21,758 nt of DNA from a virus: the IMG/VR virus record IMGVR_UViG_3300022602_004147, positions 1-21,758 of that record, one strand, 5' to 3'. Position 1 is the first letter of the stretch, and each line of letters begins with the position of its first letter. The notes below the pieces were generated by a model, which worked only from the letters and a program-made list of their open reading frames with translations, searched no databases and was not told the origin of the DNA. Made by a program: the position numbers and the translations under genes. Below are positions 6,269 to 13,279 of the stretch, piece after piece.

Positions 6269-7867
6269 TTAGGATCCGACCCTCATGCCCGCTATGTCAC
6301 CGGCCCTTATGTGAACCAGATTCGTGGCACCGCTGGCCATCCTAGCGAACACGCCTTGCCCGTGGAGATGCTTGAACACGTAGCTGAGATACCGGGGGTC
6401 GAGCGCGTCCGTCGCGGTGACCTTGATTCCGATGGCGTCTGGGTTGAACCCCGTCAGCACCTCGCCCACGGTGTTGTCAGATCCAGATCTGCGCAGCCAG
6501 AAATCGGCATCAGGCATGTTGGTGCTGACCTTGGCTAGGTCTCCCAGCCTGGTTCCGGCCGACGACTCTCGCAGTCCACTGGATTGGTTCCTCTTCACGA
6601 TCTCGACCTTTGGTCCTCCTGCGGTCCTGCTGATCACGATGTTCTTCTCGATCCAATCCGCCATGCCGCCGTCGTTTTCCCTGCGCATCTGCCAGCGCAA
6701 GTTCCCCGCGATGTAATCCTCGATGTGGTATATGCTGTCCTCGTCGAACGTGCCATCGCCCATCATTTCGGCCGTGAACTTTCGAATCGCACTCGGGCTT
6801 GGATGGCAGTACTCCTCCATGTCGTGGTACCACCTGCGTGCCTCGTCATTGTAATCAAGGTAGCCAGGAGCCCTGTCCCAGTCTATCTCGTCCTCGTCGT
6901 CCATGTAGCCCTCGTCTTTGAGCCATTTGAAGTAGTCATCATCTCTGGCTTCCCAATCCGAGAGGACATCGTTGACCTTGTCCTGTGTCAGCTGCCAGAT
7001 GCCATCGCTGAGGCTCTGCAACACATCGTCTGGTGCGAACTGCACCATGTCTTTGATATATTTGGCCGTCTCATCCTTGGACATGAAGAACCTCAGCAAG
7101 CCCGGGAAGCGATCCTTCACCAGCATGCTCAGATCAACGCGGTCGTCATCCTCATCCATGTATTGGTTGGATTCGAAGTGCAGCTGGTAACGCTCTCCGG
7201 CGCGCTTGGGCGACTTTGGTATGAGGATGTAGAGTGGACCGTCGGCGTTGTATTGATCGAAGTAGTTGCGACCACCGACCACCGCCGTGCACCATCTCGT
7301 GCCCCTGCCATGGTGGCATGCCGCGGCCTCGTTGCGTGGTATGATCACGGTGACATCGCCGTCCTCGTAGACCTTGTCAGCCTTGCCGGTCCCGCCTATC
7401 ATCTCATCTGGATCCTCGTAGCGATCCATGGCGGTGTAGAGGGCCCCAGCGGTCCTGTAGCGATTGATGTCGTTCTCACCCGGGGGTAGGCGCTTCCTGA
7501 CGTTGAGCACGTTGAACTTGGCCACGTTGCTGGCCAGCGTGCTGAGCACGTCCTCCATCCGCGGTTCGCTGCCGTTGATGAACTGCCGTGCCATCCACTG
7601 GGTGTATTTCTTGTTGATGCTGGGATCAACCTCCTCTATGGAGGTGAGGGCGTTCTCTCCCATAATGCTCTGCTGCTCGGGGCTGTCCAACACAGCCTTG
7701 ACCCTTGCGGCGTATGCGTTGCCGAGGTTAGATGCGTATTGCACCAGGTCGGTGTCCGGTTTCAGACCAAGCACATCCCTGACGGCGGCCTGCCACAGGG
7801 CCGGTCCCAGGGCCTGCTTGGCGCGTTCCCTATCGTATTCCAGCAGAATCAGCTCGTTTATCAGCAT
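6269..7867 (-). CDS. 532-aa conserved phage protein with ACHHGxGTxWCTA motif; putative head-targeted
   Basis: Function unknown. Residues about 80-245 carry a block I recognise from many phages: 'Y..WMARQFING', then 'VTVIIPRNEAAACHHG', 'GTRWCTA' (Cys184, His185, His186, Trp192, Cys193), 'PLYILIPK', and 'YQLHFESNQYMDE'. The shape vaguely recalls PcfJ-like proteins (a His/Cys segment followed by beta strands), but no activity is established. The C-terminal half is acidic (many Asp, Glu, Tyr, Trp). The start is ATG at 7867, sharing one base with the preceding stop (TGATG), although the ORF is open to 7963. It begins MLINELILLE|Y, which can be read as a tag ending in Leu-Leu-Glu. It belongs to the 8612-6269 coupled cluster. 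Confidence 0.75.
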   Translation of the reverse strand: MLINELILLEYDRERAKQALGPALWQAAVRDVLGLKPDTDLVQYASNLGNAYAARVKAVLDSPEQQSIMGENALTSIEEVDPSINKKYTQWMARQFINGSEPRMEDVLSTLASNVAKFNVLNVRKRLPPGENDINRYRTAGALYTAMDRYEDPDEMIGGTGKADKVYEDGDVTVIIPRNEAAACHHGRGTRWCTAVVGGRNYFDQYNADGPLYILIPKSPKRAGERYQLHFESNQYMDEDDDRVDLSMLVKDRFPGLLRFFMSKDETAKYIKDMVQFAPDDVLQSLSDGIWQLTQDKVNDVLSDWEARDDDYFKWLKDEGYMDDEDEIDWDRAPGYLDYNDEARRWYHDMEEYCHPSPSAIRKFTAEMMGDGTFDEDSIYHIEDYIAGNLRWQMRRENDGGMADWIEKNIVISRTAGGPKVEIVKRNQSSGLRESSAGTRLGDLAKVSTNMPDADFWLRRSGSDNTVGEVLTGFNPDAIGIKVTATDALDPRYLSYVFKHLHGQGVFARMASGATNLVHIRAGDIAGMRVGS

Positions 7868-8481
7868 CAGTATATCAATCCATCTATTCGCTTGTAGCGT
7901 ATGTTGAATGCGTTGCACAGCAGCTCTATCTCGCGCAGGCATTGATCGCGCCCACCGCCGCACATGAGGAATGGCTGCATCTGTCGCAGCTTGGCTATGC
8001 CTATGAAATCTGGCATGTGGATAGGATCGTCCTCTGGACTGAAATAGCCACCTGGTCCCTTGGGGAACGCCAATTGGTATTCACGTTCGGTGAACAGCTG
8101 ATGCAGATCAAGCTCGTCGCTTGAACGCTTGCGCTGCTGCACCATGGCACGTATGACCCTTATGATGGCAGCCTCCGGCACATCTGCATCCATCCAGCTG
8201 CGGAAGAATCCGTAGTATTTCTCGAAATATTCGATGCCATCCATCATGACATCATGATCAAGACCTTGCTCGTATAGATACTCGGCCACCTGGCCCTCGG
8301 TGTCCTCCACGCCCACGTCCTGGGCGTTGTATAGCACATACTTCTTGCCCTTGTGGCGATTCAGCAGGTCAGCCACGCCTGGGGCTATCTTGCCGCACCA
8401 GCGATCGTATGCCGGCTGCACATCCACCACCAATATGTTGGTGCCTAGGTTGGCCTCGTTGATGAACTCCGACGAACGCAT
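7867..8481 (-). CDS. Isochorismatase-like conserved phage protein with T4-type capsid targeting peptide
   Basis: 204 aa. The N-terminus MRSSEFINE|A closely parallels T4 internal protein III (MKTYQEFIAE|A), which is cut by gp21 after the Glu. After it comes a Rossmann-like domain: residues 15-25 ILVVDVQPAY with Asp20, and near the end CGGGRDQCLREIELL (174-188, Cys181). An Asp in the first strand and a Cys after a glycine turn recall the isochorismatase-type cysteine hydrolases, but the triad lysine is not assigned, so the enzyme call is tentative. Its ATG shares a base with the stop of the upstream 43-aa gene (TGATG), and its own stop overlaps the next start in the same way, so the three genes are translationally coupled. 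Confidence 0.65.
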   Translation of the reverse strand: MRSSEFINEANLGTNILVVDVQPAYDRWCGKIAPGVADLLNRHKGKKYVLYNAQDVGVEDTEGQVAEYLYEQGLDHDVMMDGIEYFEKYYGFFRSWMDADVPEAAIIRVIRAMVQQRKRSSDELDLHQLFTEREYQLAFPKGPGGYFSPEDDPIHMPDFIGIAKLRQMQPFLMCGGGRDQCLREIELLCNAFNIRYKRIDGLIY

Positions 8482-8612
8482 CAGCCCTCGTCGCCTCCGT
8501 CATCATCGCCCTCTATCTCGTATTCGACCACGTCGAACACCAGTATACCTAGCATGATGGCCAATCCCATGAGGATTACGCCTATCATCAGTCCGTCTGT
8601 CATGGATGGCAT
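8481..8612 (-). CDS. Small single-pass membrane protein, 43 aa
   Basis: A short gene with a hydrophobic segment at residues about 8-27 (Ile, Leu, Val, Met, Gly rich) followed by an acidic tail (EGDDDGGDEG). It is probably an inner-membrane protein with an acidic cytoplasmic or periplasmic end; no family is recognised. The ATG at 8612 is preferred because CGGAG lies 8 nt before it; a second in-frame ATG is at 8603. A CATAAATA box lies 24-31 nt upstream of the ATG and the stop is coupled (TGATG) to the isochorismatase-like gene. The ribosome site lies in the 3' arm of a hairpin. A holin- or spanin-like role is conceivable but unsupported. Confidence 0.6.
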   Translation of the reverse strand: MPSMTDGLMIGVILMGLAIMLGILVFDVVEYEIEGDDDGGDEG

Positions 8613-8617
8613 TTGTG

Positions 8618-8638
8618 ATACTCCGGTTGTTGGAGTAT
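8618..8638 (-). promoter_or_regulatory. 5'-leader hairpin overlapping a ribosome binding site
   Basis: Perfect 7-bp inverted repeat (ATACTCC/GGAGTAT) with a 7-nt loop at the start of the transcript of the 43-aa gene. The GGAG of the ribosome site is in the 3' arm, paired to CTCC, so folding would hide it. Confidence 0.5.
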
Positions 8639-8643
8639 TTATG
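8636..8643 (-). promoter_or_regulatory. Late-type promoter box CATAAATA (contains stop of upstream gene)
   Basis: Minus-strand box before the 43-aa gene cluster. Bases 3-5 of the box are the TAA stop of the nucleotidase gene. Confidence 0.6.
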
Positions 8644-9148
8644 GTGCCTTGACCCGCATCAGCCTATCCCTGAGATCGGAGAGGCTGTCCTCATCGGCCT
8701 GGTACTTGAGGCCGATTCCACCGTGGTCCTTCCACAGCCTGATGTTGACCCCGTAGTCGTCTATGAGCACGTTGGGGGTACCATCCGCCTGCACGGCATA
8801 GATGTACTTCTCATGCTCGAAGATCCAATCATCCGCCGGCACCGTGATGTGCCGCCTCAGCCAGGCCTTCTTGCCCCTGATGCTGCCCGCCTTGTCGAAG
8901 CTCAGAGGGCTCGACAGTATGCAGTATCCCCCAAACATGTCCTTGACCATGCCCAACAGCTGGTTGGCCGTGGGGAACATGGGCAGCTCGGAGAACAGAT
9001 GCTCGGCATCGGTCTCGGAGAACATCTTGTCCCATTGGTCCTTGGTGATGCGCTGATATGTGTCCACATCATGCAGATCCCTGGCATACTCGAACAGATC
9101 AGCCAGCACGCCGTCCATGTCCACGAAGATTATCGGTTTACCGTTCAT
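8639..9148 (-). CDS. HAD-superfamily 5'(3')-deoxyribonucleotidase-like phosphatase
   Basis: 169 aa. Motif I is FVDMDGVLAD (residues 8-17; nucleophile Asp10, acid/base Asp12), motif II is the 'LSSP' segment (Ser79/Ser80), a Lys pair at 93-94 fits motif III, and motif IV is LIDDYGVNI (Asp130/Asp131). This arrangement and size match the NT5C-type deoxyribonucleotidases often found in phages, which dephosphorylate nucleoside monophosphates and help balance nucleotide pools. The start at 9148 follows a GAGAGGAAC site; the ORF is open to 9190. There is no head-targeting tag, in contrast to its neighbours, which fits a cytoplasmic role. Substrate is not determined. Confidence 0.8.
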   Translation of the reverse strand: MNGKPIIFVDMDGVLADLFEYARDLHDVDTYQRITKDQWDKMFSETDAEHLFSELPMFPTANQLLGMVKDMFGGYCILSSPLSFDKAGSIRGKKAWLRRHITVPADDWIFEHEKYIYAVQADGTPNVLIDDYGVNIRLWKDHGGIGLKYQADEDSLSDLRDRLMRVKAP

Positions 9149-9200
9149 CCAAATCGTTCCTCTCGTCCATGCAGCAACATAGCATGTCACAGTTGCGATG

Positions 9201-9692
9201 TCAATACACCGCAGTGTTCTTCAGCAGGAATCCTATATCTAGAGAACGCCACGACGTGCCTATCAGAGAGGCCCGTATAGGCTCTGGTATGCGAGGATCA
9301 TCCATGTCTGTGATGTATTCAAGCCCAGCCTGGCTAGCTAATCTGTTGACGACAGCCCTGTACAGCTTGGTCCTGCCTGGTTCGTCGTGGCCGCTGGTGA
9401 AATACAACCAACGCGGTTTCCACCCCTGCAAGAACTCACCGATCACCTTGAGCACAGTGGCTATTATCCTGGGTGCGTCACCTTGTCCAGTCATCTTGTA
9501 TGTGCGATGCATCCTGCCGCTGGGCAACAGCAGCTCTATGTAGAAATCTATGTTCCACACACCCCTAGCCCTGGAGAACTGCACCGTGACGGTGTTGTTC
9601 TGATCGGTCTTGAACCTAGCGCTGGCTTCGTATATGTCACCATCCATCCAGGTTATGTCGTATGGTTGATCGAATAGCTCAAGCAATCTCAT
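9201..9692 (-). CDS. Conserved phage protein of the 'MKLxELFDQP' type, unknown function
   Basis: 163 aa, no enzyme motif recognised. The N-terminus MRLLELFDQPYDI is typical of a family seen in many T4-like environmental phages, followed by a beta-rich region (strands around 'TVTVQFSR', 'WNIDFYIEL') and a helix-strand segment 'ATVLKVIGEFLQGWKPRWLYFTS' split over residues about 79-100, then a Lys/Arg-containing 'TKLYRAVVNRLA'. The leading peptide resembles the head-targeting tag but ends in Phe-Asp-Gln instead of hydrophobic-x-Glu, so cleavage is doubtful. Its ATG overlaps the TGA of the 1146-aa gene by 4 nt (ATGA), indicating coupling. Confidence 0.7.
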   Translation of the reverse strand: MRLLELFDQPYDITWMDGDIYEASARFKTDQNNTVTVQFSRARGVWNIDFYIELLLPSGRMHRTYKMTGQGDAPRIIATVLKVIGEFLQGWKPRWLYFTSGHDEPGRTKLYRAVVNRLASQAGLEYITDMDDPRIPEPIRASLIGTSWRSLDIGFLLKNTAVY

Positions 9693-12600
9693 CGATCATC
9701 ACCATCCTGTATGTTATCCATTATGGTGCCAACCTCCTTCCACCGTATGCCGAGGTATCCGAGGTTTTCGATCGCCCTGGTTATGGTGGTCATCATGTCA
9801 CGCCTATCCCATCCGTCGCTCGCTGCGATGGTCATCATCTCCCGCAGCAATCTCACCCTGTTGCTCTCTATGGCCTTGACAACGTCGTCCGTTCGCGGCA
9901 AGGCTCCGAAAGCTATCTCATCTATCGCTGCCGTGTAACGCCCCTCCTCGAGCGCCGACATCAGCCTGCCAACGTTGCCCTTATACGCCTCGGTTGCCTC
10001 GTCTATGTCGCCGCCTGGCGCATCGACCTTGGCCGACCTCCTGATCGAATCATGCAGCATGCTCAGCTCAGGCCAATCAACGCCGACGTATTGCGCGGCC
10101 CTGATCAGATCAACGGCTGAATCCGATTTATCGTTGCGGGTCAACCATATGATCTTCCTGATGACCCGCGGTTTGATCTCGTCTAGCAAACCCTCCAGCC
10201 TGGCTATCTCGGCCGTGTCGCCATCCTTCTTGGCCTTCAGCATCCTGCCCTCGATGCTGAATAGGGCCGACTGCTCCCCATACGCCAGCAGCCGTCCTAT
10301 CTCGCTGTTGATGTCTATGGCCTCGCTGATTCCGTGTTGCTCGCGGCTGATGATGTTGTTGCGCAACACATCCAGCTCCTCCCATCTGATGCCCAGCTCG
10401 TGCAGCAGATCGATGCTGTTCAAGGCATCCCATCCAACCACGTTCTCCCTGGACAGCCTGACTATCTTGCGTAGTATGTCGCGCTTGTGATCATTGAGGT
10501 CGATGCCGAGGTCAAATCCTGCTCCGAACCTGTTTAATGACCTCTCGCATGACACGGCGAAGAGCATGTTGTCCGACTCGATCATGGCATCAAGCTCATC
10601 GCGGAGGTACCTCGAATGTCTCCTTATCACGTCCCTGATCACCGGATCGGGCATGGCGAGCCCTATCCTCTCGAAGAGATCGTACATGCCATTGATGGTG
10701 GCCGCATCGCCGTCGTTCTGCAGGTCATACACCACCAGCTCGCCCAGCTTGTCGCGGTTGTCCATTATCAGCTTTTTCAGCTCTGGGTCATCGTTGATGG
10801 TTGCGCCATGGTCAACCATGCTTTCCAGGACCTCGAACGTGAAATCATTCTCCATGCTGTTGCGCCAGGTCGGCAGCATCCCCTTGATGTATTCCGACTT
10901 GGTGCTCTCCCCGAGGTCACGCTTGGCCTCAGACAGGCTCTCACCGCCTTCGCCCTTTGAATAGTGGTGCAGATCCTTTCCCAGCTTGCGCAGGGCAGCA
11001 TCGCGTGCCTCCCTGGCGCTGCCGTGCTCGGCCATCTCGGCCTTGATGCCCTTCCTCAGCTCGATCTCGACCATCAGCAGGCTGCAATGGTGTTTCTCCG
11101 CCAGGTCACCTATCGTCGGCGTCGCCTTGCCTGATGCCTTGGCCTCGCCTACCATCGTGGCGGACTCGCTCTTGGGTTTGGGCGCGTAGGGGTTGTGGTT
11201 CTGCACGGCCTTGGCCTGCGCCGCACGTGCCATGCGCTCCAGCTGTGCCGGCGTCTTGCCCTTCAGCTTGGGGTTGTTTGATGATTGGAACCTGCGTATC
11301 CAGACCTCCACCGGATCCCTGTGCGTGAGCGGGTTCTTGCTCTTGGCCATGGCCTCGCTGACCCTGTCAGGCATGTGTCCGAGGTTACGCCTCATGGCAT
11401 CTATCTCTGGCCATGCTATTCCAAACTCAGACAGCGTGTCAAGGGCTTTGCTGAGCAGGTTCTTGGCCTGACCCTTTGACATGGACATCAGCTCCTTGAT
11501 TATCTTCCTCTTGTCATCGCCGTCATCTATGACGAAATCAGGGGCAGACCCCCATCTCCTCAGCTCCACGATCAGCCTGATGGCATCTATCAAACCCTCG
11601 TCGTCCTCGATCCTAAGCAGGACCTTGTGTATCTTGCCATCATGCCTGTCTATCTCGGCGCCGATGACGTCGTCAGGCAAGGGTATGCCCACGTTGATGT
11701 CCAGATCCTTGCGCAGACCTGCCAGCGCCTGCGGATCAGCGTCGCCACGCAGCAACTCATCCACGACCATGCTTGCAAACTGTGCCCTGTTGTCCATGTA
11801 TAGCTCGTGCATGCCGGGTATGTCGCGCACATCATAGTTTAATGCCACCTCCGCCGCGGCCATCGGGTTCTTTCTGGCGAACGCCTGCCTCACCTCGTCA
11901 AACAGCTCGGACCTGCGCGGCTCAACGACCGATTCATCCAGCGTTGACCTCTCCAGAACCATAACCGGATCCCCACCGGCCGTGCCCACCGTCTCGAACC
12001 CCCAGCCCTGGTACCATTGCTCCAGCGACTTGCCCATGCGGCTGTTGTCCTCACCTGTGTCGCACACCAACACGATGGCATCTGCACCGATCGAGAACGC
12101 CTCGTCTATGGCTGACTCCAGCAATCCAGATCCAACGCCCTGGCCTCGATGCTCCTCGTCCACCCACATGTTCTTTATTATGCCCACCGTGCCGTATCTC
12201 TTGGCGATCCTGGATATCAGTTCCTGGTCAGCACCCTGTGATGACAGATAGTTGCCCAGCTGCACCTGGTCGGTGCCGACCACGTAGCCTTCCAGGCTGC
12301 CATCCGCGTCATGCTGCTCTATGCTGCGCAGCGCTGAACCGTACGCCGACTCATCCAGCTCATCCTCCAGCTCATCCAATCGATCGTCTATGGTAACCAG
12401 CTCCGGCCACCCCACGCCTATGTTCGCATGCAGTATCTCAACGGCCTCGCGCAGCTCGTATATGTCTGACATCCTGTCGTCGTCGTTGATCTCCCCCAGC
12501 AGGAACTTGATCCACCTCACCCTGTGCGGTTCAAAGTATGGCTTCAGCCTGGGCGTGATGAGACCGAGGTGCTCGCGCATGTAGCCGAACACCGTCAGGC

Positions 12601-13129
12601 AATCCTCCGGTGATCCGGCTATCTCCGGCAGCTCGGCCAGATACCTCTTGGCATCCTCCAGCTCTTGCCTGTATCTATCCCTGTTCTCATCCAAGGCCGG
12701 CTTGGCAGCCGGCGGCGGCGCCGGCGGATCCCATGCCAGCATGCCCCTGCCGTCGGGTTTGAAACCCATCTTCTTGTAGAACGCCCTCAGCCCCAGCTCT
12801 GACACGGGGCCCTTCTTCCAGACCGTCAGCTCCAACCTCACGCTGGCCTTGGCCGCCATGTCCTGCATGTCGCGCATGGCCTTGGTGCCCACGCCCTTCC
12901 TGCGCGGGTAGGCGCTGACGAACTTCACGTGCACGGTGTTGGGATCCGTCTTGCTGGTCTCCAGCTCCCACAGCGCCAGCTGCTGATCCTCCCCCTCGCC
13001 ATACACCATGGCTATCTGGTCGGGGTTCAGCGGGTTTAGGGGAAGCTCGGAATACATCCTATCGACGAACTGCTTGGCGGGTCCGTCGTTTGTCATCGGC
13101 GTTGGCCTTATGGTCTCTTCGTATCTCAT
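9689..13129 (-). CDS. Giant 1146-aa protein: two GNAT acetyltransferase domains, DUF5661-like segment, WPEL helical modules
   Basis: Domains in order: GNAT 1 at about 37-133 (acetyl-CoA loop RRKGVGTKAM, 76-85; FYKKMGF near the end); a helical module ending IGVGWPEL (237-244); GNAT 2 at about 270-393 (HRGQGVGSGLL, 327-337; WYQGWGF); then a long helical region with six more module ends at about 479, 568, 820, 911, 1014 and 1125. Residues about 672-724 (GIKAEM..., AALRKLGKD..HHY) resemble DUF5661 of other phages. Four linkers contain hydrophobic-x-Glu|Ala (590-593, 659-663, 732-735, 934-937), possible prohead-protease sites. Start: ATG at 13129 lies 4 nt after an AATAAATA box without a ribosome site; the ATG at 13096 has AAGG upstream and is an alternative. 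N-terminal GNATs suggest protein or small-molecule acetylation; the target is unknown. Confidence 0.75.
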   Translation of the reverse strand: MRYEETIRPTPMTNDGPAKQFVDRMYSELPLNPLNPDQIAMVYGEGEDQQLALWELETSKTDPNTVHVKFVSAYPRRKGVGTKAMRDMQDMAAKASVRLELTVWKKGPVSELGLRAFYKKMGFKPDGRGMLAWDPPAPPPAAKPALDENRDRYRQELEDAKRYLAELPEIAGSPEDCLTVFGYMREHLGLITPRLKPYFEPHRVRWIKFLLGEINDDDRMSDIYELREAVEILHANIGVGWPELVTIDDRLDELEDELDESAYGSALRSIEQHDADGSLEGYVVGTDQVQLGNYLSSQGADQELISRIAKRYGTVGIIKNMWVDEEHRGQGVGSGLLESAIDEAFSIGADAIVLVCDTGEDNSRMGKSLEQWYQGWGFETVGTAGGDPVMVLERSTLDESVVEPRRSELFDEVRQAFARKNPMAAAEVALNYDVRDIPGMHELYMDNRAQFASMVVDELLRGDADPQALAGLRKDLDINVGIPLPDDVIGAEIDRHDGKIHKVLLRIEDDEGLIDAIRLIVELRRWGSAPDFVIDDGDDKRKIIKELMSMSKGQAKNLLSKALDTLSEFGIAWPEIDAMRRNLGHMPDRVSEAMAKSKNPLTHRDPVEVWIRRFQSSNNPKLKGKTPAQLERMARAAQAKAVQNHNPYAPKPKSESATMVGEAKASGKATPTIGDLAEKHHCSLLMVEIELRKGIKAEMAEHGSAREARDAALRKLGKDLHHYSKGEGGESLSEAKRDLGESTKSEYIKGMLPTWRNSMENDFTFEVLESMVDHGATINDDPELKKLIMDNRDKLGELVVYDLQNDGDAATINGMYDLFERIGLAMPDPVIRDVIRRHSRYLRDELDAMIESDNMLFAVSCERSLNRFGAGFDLGIDLNDHKRDILRKIVRLSRENVVGWDALNSIDLLHELGIRWEELDVLRNNIISREQHGISEAIDINSEIGRLLAYGEQSALFSIEGRMLKAKKDGDTAEIARLEGLLDEIKPRVIRKIIWLTRNDKSDSAVDLIRAAQYVGVDWPELSMLHDSIRRSAKVDAPGGDIDEATEAYKGNVGRLMSALEEGRYTAAIDEIAFGALPRTDDVVKAIESNRVRLLREMMTIAASDGWDRRDMMTTITRAIENLGYLGIRWKEVGTIMDNIQDGDDR

Positions 13130-13133
13130 ACGA

Positions 13134-13141
13134 TATTTATT
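13134..13141 (-). promoter_or_regulatory. Late-type promoter box AATAAATA for the 1146-aa gene
   Basis: Minus-strand octamer, one base off the T4 late consensus, ending 4 nt before the ATG. The sequence from the box through the first codons (ATGAGATAC) nearly repeats that at the 5557 gene. Confidence 0.55.
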
Positions 13142-13162
13142 GCGACCCCCGACATCAGGTTT

Positions 13163-13170
13163 TATAAATA
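13163..13170 (+). promoter_or_regulatory. Perfect T4 late promoter box TATAAATA
   Basis: Exact match to the T4 late consensus on the plus strand. With the usual 5-7 nt spacing, transcription would start at about 13176, the first base of the tRNA-like element. Confidence 0.65.
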
Positions 13171-13175
13171 CAACC

Positions 13176-13242
13176 TAGGATGTAGCTCAGGATAGAGCGG
13201 CCGCGCAGCGGTGGGTCATGGGTGCGAGTCCCATCGTCTGAC
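13176..13242 (+). tRNA. tRNA-like element with amputated anticodon loop (degenerate tRNA or tRNA-like leader)
   Basis: D arm: GCTC/GAGC (13185-13188, 13195-13198) with a 6-nt loop after the usual TA at 13183-13184. T arm: 5-bp ATGGG/CCCAT (13218-13222, 13230-13234) with the 7-nt loop TGCGAGT. Acceptor: 13176-13182 against 13235-13241, with one mismatch and two G-T pairs. The anticodon arm is only CCGC-GCA-GCGG (13201-13211): a 4-bp stem with a 3-nt loop, so there is no 7-nt loop and no readable anticodon. Total 67 nt, well below a normal tRNA. It should not decode. Either a decayed tRNA or a structured 5' leader of the following gene; no CCA is encoded. Confidence 0.55.
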
Positions 13243-13279
13243 AGGATACCAAACTTTGACATTGCATGAGGAGAACTAA

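Noticed and set aside
6584-7489. Plus-strand open frame of 301 codons opposite the 532-aa gene
   Set aside because: Antisense shadow produced by codon bias; the protein is Val/Ile/His-rich without motifs, whereas the minus-strand product carries a conserved phage block.
8481-8612. Calling the 43-aa membrane protein a holin for the GH25 lysozyme
   Set aside because: It has a single hydrophobic segment and an acidic tail, lies 2.2 kb from the lysozyme on the other strand, and matches no holin family I recognise.
13176-13242. Calling this a functional tRNA with a given anticodon
   Set aside because: The anticodon arm has a 4-bp stem and a 3-nt loop, and the acceptor stem is imperfect, so no isotype can be stated.
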